NCBI RefSeq assembly: GCF_033095805.1
Contig: NZ_CP109901.1
Span: forward strand, 1,922,001 to 1,986,000
Source: Serratia sp. UGAL515B_01
GTDB taxonomy: Bacteria > Pseudomonadota > Gammaproteobacteria > Enterobacterales > Enterobacteriaceae
DNA length: 64,000 bases
Direction of reading: 5' to 3'
Shown here: positions 56,508-64,000 of the stretch, piece by piece
How the letters are laid out: every line of letters begins with the position of its first letter
Numbering within the stretch: position 1 is the first letter of the stretch
Translations under genes and position numbers: made by a program
The notes under the pieces: model-generated
Database searches by the model: none
What the model was told of the DNA's origin: nothing
The model's input: the letters and a program-made list of their open reading frames with translations, nothing else

Positions 56508-59500
56508 ACAATGATCTCCAGAAGAGCCTGCAGCGGATGCCGCACACCATTGCCTTCAACACGTTTCACCTGGCTACGGCAAGAATAACCGGTCGCCAGA
56601 CAGCGTTGCCGAGGCAAGCGTTGCAGCGCCTGGTGCCAAGACAATTCATAAATACCCAGCGAATTTTGCTGGTTCTTGGCTTCATGACCGTAAGTTCCAG
56701 CCATGCCACAACAACCCACGCTAACATTTTCCATTTTTGCCCCAAAACGGGCAAAAATGGCGGCCCATTGCTGAGCACTAGTGGGTAGTGCAGTTGTTTC
56801 TGTGCAATGACCAAACAGATACCAAGTATCCCCTAAGGTAGGTTGTACCGCCCGTTTTTCCAGCAACGGTTGCAACCATTCGTGCACCAAATAGACCTGG
56901 AAATTACCACGTGAATCGCCAAGAATTTCCTGATACTCATCGCGGTAACACAGTACCAGCGCAGGATCTACTCCGACCATAGGCAGACCAAGCTTGGCCA
57001 CTCGATTAAGGAAATCGGCTGTTTTCCGTGCCGTTTTGGCAAAACGTGTCAGGAATCCTTTAATGTGCTGTGCTTTCCCGTTTGGTGAGAATGGCAACAC
57101 GACAGGCTTATAGCCTAACTTCTCCACCAACCGGACAAAGTCTGCTACCACTTGCGCGTCGTAATAGCTGGTAAACGGGTCTTGCACCACCAACACATAC
57201 TGTGCGCGCTGCGCCTGACTGAGTGTTTCAAGCTGTTCAAGTGTCATATTAAAAGCACTATGCCCGGCCAATGTTTGACGTAGCGTCGGGCTAGAGAGCT
57301 GCGGTAAATCCACCATACCTATGCTGGCACGGCTCAATTCACGTACCCATGACTGCTTAAAGAAGAAATTGAATACTTTCGGCGCTTTCGCCATTAGCGG
57401 AGTGTAACTTTCCACGCCGGCAACCATATAGTCACGGACCGGGCGTAAATAACGAGTGTGATAGAGTTGCAGGAAGCGCGAACGGAACCCTGGTACATCG
57501 ATCTTAATCGGACACTGGGTTGAACAAGCTTTGCAGGCAAGACAGCCCGACATCGCTTCTTTCACTTCATGTGAGAAGTCGTACTCCCCCTTGTTGGCAC
57601 GCCAACTGTTTCGTGTTTTGGCGATCACCGTGCGGAAACTAAGGCGCTGCTGTGGCAGCTGCTTTTCCAGCTCGATAGGATCGACGCCTTGCTCTGCCAG
57701 CAATCGAAGCCACTCGCGTACCAGCGCCGCACGGCCTTTGGGCGAATGGATGCGATTTCCAGTAATTTTCATCGATGGGCACATTGGGCTACGGACATCG
57801 AAGTTAAAGCACAAGCCGTTGCCGTTACACTCCAACGCCCCACGGAAAGAGGTACGGGTGCCGAGAGGGATCCTGCGATCGAAGGTGCCTCGTTTCACCG
57901 CATCTACTTTCATCATTGGCGCATCAAGTCCCAATGGCGGGCAAATTTTACCTGGATTGAGACGATTGTGCGGATCAAACACCGCCTTTATTCGCCGCAG
58001 TTCCTCATACAGGGTTTCGCCAAAGAATGCCGGGCTGTATTCAGCACGAAAACCTTTACCGTGTTCCCCCCATAGCAAACCGCCGTATTTGGCCGTCAGA
58101 GCAACCACCTGATCGGAAAGTTGCTTCATCAGCACTTCCTGCTGCGGATCGCACATATCCAGCGCAGGGCGTACATGCAGCACGCCAGCATCAACGTGCC
58201 CAAACATGCCATAACTCAGGTTATGGCTATCAAGCAGTTGACGGAACTCAGTAATATAATCAGCCAAATGTTGAGGAGGCACACAGGTATCTTCAGCAAA
58301 CGGGATCGGTTTGGCATGCCCTTTGGCATTGCCCAACAGCCCAACCGCTTTTTTACGCATTCCATAGATACGTTCAATAGCCCCAAGTTCACTACAAACC
58401 TGATAGCCAATCACCCCTGATTGTTGTGTGGCAATCAACTCATCCAGGCGTTCACAAAGGGAAGTCATTTGTGAGTCGATCAATGCTTCATCATCACCGG
58501 CAAATTCAACAATGTTCAGCCCGAGCATCTCTTTATTCGGCACATTGCTTAGTAATTCACTCACTGAATGCCAAACAATATCCTCACGCGCCAGATTGAG
58601 TACTTTTGAATCGATGGTTTCAACCGACAGTGCCTTGGCTTCTACCATGAATGGCGCATTACGCAGTGCAGAGTCGAAAGAGTCATATTTTACGTTAACC
58701 AGACGGCGCACTTTCGGCAATGGCGTAATATTGAGCCGTGCTTCGGTAATAAATGCCAAGGTCCCCTCAGCACCGGTGAGAATACGTGTCAGATCAAAAT
58801 TTTTTAGATCGTCACTCAGTACATGGCGCAAATCATAACCGGTAAGGAACCGGTTGAGCTTGGGGAACCTCTCCAGGATCAGTGCCCGCTGATCGCGACA
58901 ACGGTTAAGCACAGTATCGTAGATACGACCTTCAGGCGTATTTTCCCGCGCGATCGTTTCAGCTAATAGCGTTGGCATCGCGCGGGTATCGACGATATCC
59001 CCCCCCAGCAATACTGCACGCAGCCCAATAACATGATCAGAGGTTTTGCCATAAACCAGGGAACCTTGGCCAGATGCATCGGTATTAATCATGCCGCCAA
59101 GCGTGGCGCGATTACTGGTGGAAAGCTCTGGGGAGAAGAAATAGCCGAATGGCTGTAAATATTGGTTAAGCTGGTCTTTGATCACTCCGGCTTCAACCTT
59201 CACCCAGCCCTGTTCGACATTAATTTCCAGAATGCGGTTCATATAGCGTGACATATCAACCACGATGCCGCTATTCAGTGACTGGCCATTGGTACCGGTA
59301 CCACCGCCTCTCGGGCTAAAGGTCAATGCCTTGAAACGTTCTTCATCAGCCAGGCGGGCAAGTAAAGCCACGTCGCCGGTTGAGCGTGGAAACACGACGG
59401 CTTCTGGCAAGAGCTGATAAATGCTGTTGTCCGTCGCCATGGTCAGGCGATCGGCATAACTGGTGGCAGTATCACCGCTGAATCCATTTTTTTTTAATGC

Positions 59501-59560
59501 TTCCAAAAAATCCAGCACCCGTTGAACAAGTCCAGGCGCCTGAGAAATCTGTGGGATCAT
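56504..59560 (-). CDS. ydiJ: FAD-linked oxidase/Fe-S protein YdiJ, D-2-hydroxyglutarate dehydrogenase type
   Basis: A 1018-residue protein, the same length as E. coli YdiJ. An N-terminal FAD-binding PCMH domain (about 50-280, [23 protein letters not shown]) and a FAD-oxidase C domain (to about 560) precede ferredoxin-like cysteines ([14 protein letters not shown] near 670). The C-terminal part has the CCG motif [16 protein letters not shown]. Relatives oxidise D-2-hydroxy acids, and E. coli YdiJ is reported to act on D-2-hydroxyglutarate. It is the first gene of the ydiJ-menI unit. Confidence 0.95.
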   Translation of the reverse strand: MIPQISQAPGLVQRVLDFLEALKKNGFSGDTATSYADRLTMATDNSIYQLLPEAVVFPRSTGDVALLARLADEERFKALTFSPRGGGTGTNGQSLNSGIVVDMSRYMNRILEINVEQGWVKVEAGVIKDQLNQYLQPFGYFFSPELSTSNRATLGGMINTDASGQGSLVYGKTSDHVIGLRAVLLGGDIVDTRAMPTLLAETIARENTPEGRIYDTVLNRCRDQRALILERFPKLNRFLTGYDLRHVLSDDLKNFDLTRILTGAEGTLAFITEARLNITPLPKVRRLVNVKYDSFDSALRNAPFMVEAKALSVETIDSKVLNLAREDIVWHSVSELLSNVPNKEMLGLNIVEFAGDDEALIDSQMTSLCERLDELIATQQSGVIGYQVCSELGAIERIYGMRKKAVGLLGNAKGHAKPIPFAEDTCVPPQHLADYITEFRQLLDSHNLSYGMFGHVDAGVLHVRPALDMCDPQQEVLMKQLSDQVVALTAKYGGLLWGEHGKGFRAEYSPAFFGETLYEELRRIKAVFDPHNRLNPGKICPPLGLDAPMMKVDAVKRGTFDRRIPLGTRTSFRGALECNGNGLCFNFDVRSPMCPSMKITGNRIHSPKGRAALVREWLRLLAEQGVDPIELEKQLPQQRLSFRTVIAKTRNSWRANKGEYDFSHEVKEAMSGCLACKACSTQCPIKIDVPGFRSRFLQLYHTRYLRPVRDYMVAGVESYTPLMAKAPKVFNFFFKQSWVRELSRASIGMVDLPQLSSPTLRQTLAGHSAFNMTLEQLETLSQAQRAQYVLVVQDPFTSYYDAQVVADFVRLVEKLGYKPVVLPFSPNGKAQHIKGFLTRFAKTARKTADFLNRVAKLGLPMVGVDPALVLCYRDEYQEILGDSRGNFQVYLVHEWLQPLLEKRAVQPTLGDTWYLFGHCTETTALPTSAQQWAAIFARFGAKMENVSVGCCGMAGTYGHEAKNQQNSLGIYELSWHQALQRLPRQRCLATGYSCRSQVKRVEGNGVRHPLQALLEIIV

Positions 59561-59804
59561 TCGCTTTTTGACCCTGTCTGTCTCGCCTATTTACATAGGC
59601 GCTAAGTTTTTAATTGCTGCATCAGGCCCAAATTCAGACCCACCCGAGATAAACGTTGTTAAGTCAACACATTCACATTATCACAAAGTCGTGGTAACAG
59701 AACTGCCCTACAGTAAAACCTGCGTTCAACTGTGAAAATTGCTAAAAATCCTTCATGATGCCAACCTACAAAGAACTTAATTTTAATAGGATGAAAACAT
59801 ATCC

Positions 59805-60905
59805 ATGATACAACCGGATCGCCGATACGATTTGCCCACAATTCTTTTTGGCGTGCTATTTATTGCCATCATGACCGTTGCCAGTTTTTGGGTTGTTCAA
59901 CCCTTTATTCTTGGCTTTGCTTGGGCGGGCATGGTGGTAATTGCGACCTGGCCACTACTGATTAAGGTACAGCGTTTGCTTTGGGGGCGTCGCTCACTGG
60001 CCGTTCTGGCTATGACGCTTTTGCTGCTCCTGCTTTTTGTTCTGCCTATTGCGCTACTGATCAGTAGCGTCGTCGACAACAGTGCTCCCATTGTGACCTG
60101 GGTAAACGCGCCAGGGAAGATCCACATCCCTAACCTAGAATGGTTGCGGTCTATCCCGCTGATCGGAGACAGAGTTTTTAACAGCTATCATCTGTTAGTC
60201 AATACAGGTGGAGCTGCCTTGATCGCCAAAGTACAACCCTATTTCGGCCAGACAGCGACCTGGTTCGTCACCCAAGCAGCGCACATTGGCCGCTTCCTGA
60301 TGCACTGTACGCTGATGTTGTTGTTCAGTGCTTTGCTGTATGCCCGTGGCGAACAGGTTGCTATGGCAATACGACATTTTGCGGTGCGTCTTGGCGCAGA
60401 GCGTGGTGATGCAGCTGTGGTACTTGGCGGGCAAGCGATTCGGGCAGTTGCTCTGGGAGTAGTAGTAACAGCATTAGTGCAATCCGTACTCGGGGGGATT
60501 GGCCTGGCTGTTTCCGGTATTCCTGCCGCTACCTTGCTAACCGTGCTGATGTTCGTTTTCTGCGTTGCACAATTAGGGCCGTTGCTGGTACTCATCCCGG
60601 CGATTATCTGGCTTTACTGGAGCGGTGACACTACCTGGGGCACTGTATTGTTAGTATGGAGCTGCGTAGTAGGCACACTGGACAACGTCCTGCGGCCTGC
60701 GCTGATCCGTATGGGTGCCGACTTGCCCTTGATTCTGATCTTGTCAGGCGTTATCGGAGGGTTGCTGGCATTTGGTATGATTGGTCTGTTTATCGGCCCG
60801 GTCGTGCTCGCTGTTTCCTACCGTTTGCTCAGCGCTTGGGTCAATGAAGCGCCTGTGCCAGATATCGATACAGAAGAAATAGCAAAAAATTCAGAACAAA
60901 ATTAA
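59805..60905 (+). CDS. ydiK: AI-2E-family (PerM-like) inner-membrane transporter YdiK
   Basis: A 366-residue protein with about eight predicted membrane segments, matching E. coli YdiK. Family features are WVVQPFILGFAWAGMVVIATWPL at the start, the ALGVVVTALVQSVLGGIGLAVSG segment and the C-terminal PLILILSGVIGGLLAFGMIGLFIGPVVLAV. Some relatives export autoinducer-2, others are Na+/H+ antiporters; the substrate is unknown. It is divergent from ydiJ. No RprA-like sRNA was recognised downstream, although E. coli has rprA there. Confidence 0.92.
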   Translation: MIQPDRRYDLPTILFGVLFIAIMTVASFWVVQPFILGFAWAGMVVIATWPLLIKVQRLLWGRRSLAVLAMTLLLLLLFVLPIALLISSVVDNSAPIVTWVNAPGKIHIPNLEWLRSIPLIGDRVFNSYHLLVNTGGAALIAKVQPYFGQTATWFVTQAAHIGRFLMHCTLMLLFSALLYARGEQVAMAIRHFAVRLGAERGDAAVVLGGQAIRAVALGVVVTALVQSVLGGIGLAVSGIPAATLLTVLMFVFCVAQLGPLLVLIPAIIWLYWSGDTTWGTVLLVWSCVVGTLDNVLRPALIRMGADLPLILILSGVIGGLLAFGMIGLFIGPVVLAVSYRLLSAWVNEAPVPDIDTEEIAKNSEQN

Positions 60906-61329
60906 TCGAGCCCACAAGAGGGAGGGGTACGTTGGGGCCTCCAGGGAGGCCATCAGTCGTTTGCAGACGGCCTCTGCAAGTAGCGAGGCGTGCAACTCCC
61001 TCAATATATAGAAGAGCATCAGATGAGAACCGCTGGTTATTCTCTTCTTATGCAAAAGAATAAGTGAACTTAATACATTGGGTTTACCAAGCTCTTGGGT
61101 TCTCTCAGTTGCCGCCTACCAGCAACTTGAATGAACTGAAGTATAGAGATTTCCACCTGATAGTGAGCTGAACATCAGGACATCCTCTTTTTTCTTAAAA
61201 TGACACAACCACAATCCATGCAGAGTAAACTATTCGAGTCTACAATTTTTAAAGACCCGTTAAAATCAAATTAGCTTGATGTATCTCTTTTCAGCAATTT
61301 TAATCTTGCGTAAGCGTTTGTTTGAAAGT
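60906..61329. other. Intergenic region after ydiK
   Basis: About 425 nt with no gene. A GGCCTC/GAGGCC hairpin (about 60938-60953) has no T-run. A partial ERIC fragment lies at 61090-61140. The MITE copy B begins at 61330. Confidence 0.6.
61090..61140 (-). repeat. Partial ERIC-type repeat
   Basis: CTCTTGGGTTCTCTCAGTTG followed by CCGCCTACCAGCAACTTGAAT matches the right half of the element at 11819-11944 (CTAGGGCTTCTCTCAGTTG and so on), then decays. The other half is missing. Confidence 0.55.
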
Positions 61330-61585
61330 CTAGGCTGTGTCCCTCAATTGCACGCTAGCACCGCTGAAGGTCATTTGCGTGCAGAGCAAGGCGTGAACCG
61401 CGAGCTTGGGTGGGCCAAATAAGCGGCGGACAACCCAGCAATGCACGCCAATGGCTTCAACCCAAAGGAGGCATTTTCTGTGTTGTCGCGTTTGAACAGA
61501 GGGCTATCTGCCCTTCACCCTCTGCCTTGATAACGGGCTTTTGGGTCTGCGACGGCACCACAGGCAATTTAGGGACACAGCCTAG
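61330..61585 (+). mobile_element. CTAG-flanked MITE-like element, copy B
   Basis: A 256-bp element with terminal inverted repeats CTAGGCTGTGTCCCT at left and its complement at right; matching continues for about 23 bp with a mismatch. The interior shares long blocks with copy A at 34.5 kb (such as GTGCAGAGCAAGGCGTGA and TTGAACAGAGGGC) in the same orientation. It ends 50 bp before the first invasin-type gene. Immediately after it the sequence (TGGTATTAAA and so on) is shared with the region before the second invasin-type gene, so the insertion point lies in that gene's upstream region. Confidence 0.88.
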
Positions 61586-61635
61586 CGTGGTATTAAACGA
61601 CTTTAGTTCCTATTAATAAGAATGGGACAATAAGC

Positions 61636-62994
61636 ATGAAAAAACGTCGCTTTTCAAAATCAAAGACCACGAAAAAAAACTTCAAAAAATCAAAACTATC
61701 TCTCTCATTAAGTTGGGTCAACATTGTTGCACAGGCTTTATTCCCGTTAGGTGTCGCATTTACGCCCGCTGTAATGGCAGAAACAATGGATAGAAAGCGT
61801 ACAGCCTCACGAGGAGAACAGACGACAACAACCGCCGCCTCCCGCTTGGCTAATGTGCTCACCAGTAATGATGCCACACAATCTGCTGAAGACCTCGCCC
61901 GCGGAGCTGCTGCAAGCAAGGGAAATGAGGCCGTGCAGGAATGGTTAAATCAGTTTGGCAGTGCTAGAGTCCAATTGGCTCTTGACGATGAACTGGCTCT
62001 CAATGGTAGTCAAGTGGATGCACTCTTTGCCATTGAAGATACCCCAACCGCCCTGACCTTCAGTCAGTTAGGGCTTCACAGCGATACTGATGGCGAACTC
62101 ACTCTGAACCTGGGATTGGGCAAGCGTCATTTTCTTGAAAACCAGATGTTCGGCTACAACCTGTTTCTCGACCGCGATATTCAGGGGCAACATTCCCGCG
62201 GCGGATTAGGCACCGAATATATGCGCGATAACCTGCGGCTCTCAATGAATACTTATTTATCCCTAGATGGTTGGATGAATTCTAAAAAACAGACGGGATA
62301 CAATGAGAAAGCCGCCAGCGGCTTCGATGTACGTGCAGAGGCCTATATCCCTACGTTGCCTCAATTAGGCGGCAAATTGGCCTACGAACAATACTTTGGT
62401 GATGACGTCGGGCTGTTCGGCAAAGACAAACTCCAGACCAACCCTCATGCGATCACCGTTGGCGTAAATTATACCCCCATCCCGTTGGTAACATTTGGCG
62501 TTGACCACAAGCAAGGAACACAAGGAATGCAGGATACCCACTTCGATATTGCATTTAATTATTCCTTCGGTACACCGCTTTTAAAACAGATACAGTCCTC
62601 GAATGTAGCCGAAAAACGCAGCCTGGCTGGCAGCCGTTATGACATGGTCGATCGTAATAACGAAATGGTCTTGCAATACCAGGAACAAAGCTCTCTCAGC
62701 GTCTCATTGCCCCCAGTGCTGCAAGGAAACTCCGGGCAGATACTCTCATTACAGGTTAAAGCCACCAGCAAAAATGGGGTGTCATACTATGAATGGGATG
62801 ACAGCCTATTGACCGCCGCCAACGGCAAAATTATTGGTAATGGGGATAGCTGGCAAATCACTCTGCCTGCTTACGTACCTGGTGGCGACAACCGCTACCC
62901 ACTCAGTCTGGTGGTCTACGATAAGGCCGGAAACAAATCACGGTCTGCCCAGACGCAAATTCTAGTAACAGAATATCGGGCTGATAACGTGTAG
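61636..62994 (+). CDS. Intimin/invasin-family inverse autotransporter, short form
   Basis: A 452-residue outer-membrane protein. An extended basic N-terminus (MKKRRFSKSKTTKKNFKKSK) leads into a hydrophobic signal segment ending near VMAET. Residues about 65-335 form the inverse-autotransporter beta-barrel (NEAVQEWLNQFGSARVQLALDDE, LNLGLGKRHFLENQMFGYNLFLDRD, RAEAYIPTLPQLGGKLAYEQYFGDDV). Only one short Ig-like domain follows (about 345-450), so the passenger is minimal compared with invasin or intimin of 900 residues or more. No LysM domain is evident. It may be a truncated adhesin or a functional barrel with a short tip. A paralogue starts 0.85 kb downstream. Confidence 0.88.
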   Translation: MKKRRFSKSKTTKKNFKKSKLSLSLSWVNIVAQALFPLGVAFTPAVMAETMDRKRTASRGEQTTTTAASRLANVLTSNDATQSAEDLARGAAASKGNEAVQEWLNQFGSARVQLALDDELALNGSQVDALFAIEDTPTALTFSQLGLHSDTDGELTLNLGLGKRHFLENQMFGYNLFLDRDIQGQHSRGGLGTEYMRDNLRLSMNTYLSLDGWMNSKKQTGYNEKAASGFDVRAEAYIPTLPQLGGKLAYEQYFGDDVGLFGKDKLQTNPHAITVGVNYTPIPLVTFGVDHKQGTQGMQDTHFDIAFNYSFGTPLLKQIQSSNVAEKRSLAGSRYDMVDRNNEMVLQYQEQSSLSVSLPPVLQGNSGQILSLQVKATSKNGVSYYEWDDSLLTAANGKIIGNGDSWQITLPAYVPGGDNRYPLSLVVYDKAGNKSRSAQTQILVTEYRADNV

Positions 62995-63598
62995 ACCACC
63001 TGAGAGGCTAACAGGCTCCACTGTACATGGACCACTATCAGCTACTTGCACCTCGAACGTTACAAACCTGCCCATAGCCTTTATCTGGCATTGCAGAATA
63101 CGGCAGCATCTCTATATTCTTACCAACTTAGTCATTATGACTGAATACAATAACGTTACTGTGGTTACCACCACACGAAACGCAAAGGAAAAACATTGTT
63201 CAAAATATTCAACTCAGCCTGATTCCCTTTAGAGGGATATAATATTTAGCGAAGTTATGGCATTAACTTTTGAATGCAAAGTCATTTATTTTTTGAGTTA
63301 ACCAAGATAAACCGCGTGAATTTATTTGCAGTCTACACACCAAAATGTATGGAAAACAGAATCATCTTAGATCAAAAAGATACCAGCAAAGGTTATAAAG
63401 CTCTAAGCATCTCAGATAATAAAAGTAGGCACTTATTTCAATAACCCCCAAAAAATCTACACATATAAAGAATATTCTTACAACTCAAAACTAAGTCTAT
63501 CCTATCTTTCAAATACACGGTTGGCTAGGTCGCCCCCCCTACTTTAATACAGCAACTCAGAGTAACGGTAACGTAGAGATATATTTATTGGCCGAGTG

Positions 63599-63635
63599 AC
63601 CTTGAGTTTACCTTCTGAGAAACTCAAGGTTTTTA
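63599..63635 (+). terminator. Orphan Rho-independent terminator
   Basis: A perfect 11-bp stem, ACCTTGAGTTT (63599-63609) with AAACTCAAGGT (63620-63630), 10-nt loop, followed by TTTTAT. It lies 600 nt after the nearest upstream coding stop, so it may end a long 3' leader or a small untranslated RNA. Confidence 0.75.
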
Positions 63636-63718
63636 TAAAAAACAGTGTGTTAATGTAAAAAAGCTCAACACACAATTTTTCCCTGACACATGCAGAGTGA
63701 GTTAATTGAGTCTATACT

Positions 63719-63734
63719 TTCAAGCATGCTTGAA
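63719..63734. promoter_or_regulatory. 16-bp palindrome upstream of the second invasin-type gene
   Basis: TTCAAGCATGCTTGAA is a perfect inverted repeat 115 bp before the ATG at 63850. It could be an operator; no protein is assigned. Confidence 0.35.
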
Positions 63735-63849
63735 TTAATTACAATGAGTATGATTTCAGCCACTCGAATCGAGCTTCAGGCATTGTTGGGATATCTAATG
63801 TGGTATTAAATGACCCTAGTTCCTGTTAATAACAAATAGGACAATAAAA

Positions 63850-64000
63850 ATGAAAAAACGTCGTTTTCAAAAAGCTAAAGACGCACTGGTATCCTTCAAA
63901 AAATCCAAATTCACCAGAAAAAACTTCAGAAAATCCAAAGTGTCCGTTTCATTAGCCTGGGCCAATATTGTCACACAGGCTCTGTTCCCGTTAGGGGTCG
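63850..64000 (+). CDS. Second intimin/invasin-family gene, N-terminal part, cut by window end
   Basis: The frame is open from the ATG to the window edge and encodes 50 residues: MKKRRFQKAKDALVSFKKSK, then a further basic repeat and VSVSLAWANIVTQALFPLGV. It closely parallels the start of the first invasin-type protein (LSLSLSWVNIVAQALFPLGV) but has an extra basic stretch of about 10 residues. The shared upstream sequence and ribosome site (GGACAATAA) also indicate tandem duplication. Its passenger length lies outside the window. Confidence 0.85.
   Translation, partial: MKKRRFQKAKDALVSFKKSKFTRKNFRKSKVSVSLAWANIVTQALFPLGV

Larger units (their letters stand above)
62995..63849. other. Region between the two invasin-type genes
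   Basis: About 855 nt with no supported gene. It contains a strong terminator-like hairpin at 63599-63635, far from any upstream gene, and a 16-bp palindrome at 63719-63734. The last 60 nt are similar to the region just before the first invasin-type gene (TGGTATTAAA, CTAGTTCCT-like, ATTAATAA, GGACAATAA), showing that the duplication includes the 5' leader. Confidence 0.6.

Noticed and set aside
60906..61329. Possible rprA small RNA gene downstream of ydiK
   Set aside because: E. coli has rprA in this position, but neither its conserved stem nor its terminator sequence is seen here.

Overview
This window is chromosomal DNA of a gammaproteobacterium of the order Enterobacterales, most like the Yersiniaceae (Serratia/Yersinia side). 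Long blocks follow the Escherichia coli order: gstA-pdxY-tyrS-pdxH-mliC-anmK-slyB-slyA, sodC-ydhF-ydhL-nemR-nemA-gloA-rnt, mepH-sodB-cydH-purR-punR-punC-cfa-ribE-mdtK-2x tRNA-Val-pykF-lpp-ldtE and menI-ydiJ-ydiK. Features unlike E. coli are a separate trpG and trpD, a chromosomal class A beta-lactamase, many ERIC-type palindromes, and the absence of lhr, ydhIJK, ydhP and the suf operon from their usual places. The species cannot be fixed from the sequence alone.

Layout. 1-4.5 kb: end of trpG, then trpD-trpCF-trpB-trpA. 4.5-14.4 kb: accessory and metabolic genes (Dps, adenosine deaminase, YfeH-like transporter, YdgJ, a large tannase-family lipoprotein, a GH1 glucosidase with a double LacI-type operator, YdgK). 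14.5-22.3 kb: the Rsx electron-transport complex with nth. It is split between rsxC and rsxD by an opposing Rob-like AraC regulator, and RsxC carries a 35-residue tandem-repeat tail. 22.8-26.9 kb: DtpA, a beta-lactamase with a twin-arginine-like leader, a DUF3811 protein and GstA. 27-39.5 kb: vitamin B6 (pdxY, pdxH), tyrS, envelope (mliC, anmK, slyB) and stress/detoxification genes (slyA, sodC, ydhF, nemRA, gloA). 39.6-51.3 kb: grxD, mepH, sodB, an IS4-type transposase relic, the tiny cydH, purine regulators, cfa, ribE, mdtK and two tRNA-Val genes. 51.4-61 kb: a small cupin, pykF, lpp, ldtE, a Fur-boxed unknown gene, menI, ydiJ, ydiK. 61.3-64 kb: two tandem intimin/invasin-type outer-membrane genes, the second cut by the window end.

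Mobile and repeat DNA. A non-coding element of about 255-270 bp, with terminal inverted repeats beginning GGCTGTGTCCCT and CTAG at both edges, is present in two good copies (34.5 and 61.3 kb) and two decayed ones (24.5 and 44.4 kb). It looks like a MITE mobilised by an IS5-type transposase. Three near full-length ERIC-type palindromes (11.8, 40.1 and 41.3 kb) and several fragments are also present.

Functional themes are redox and metal stress (rsx, sodB, sodC, Dps, gloA, nemA, grxD, a Fur-controlled gene), envelope maintenance (lpp, ldtE, mepH, slyB, mliC, anmK, cfa) and nucleoside/purine handling (add, purR, punR, punC). I found no CRISPR array, prophage or complete defence island. The most unusual items are the split rsx operon, the tannase-family lipoprotein lacking the family's cysteine pair, the MITE family, and the Fur-boxed orphan gene where suf is expected.
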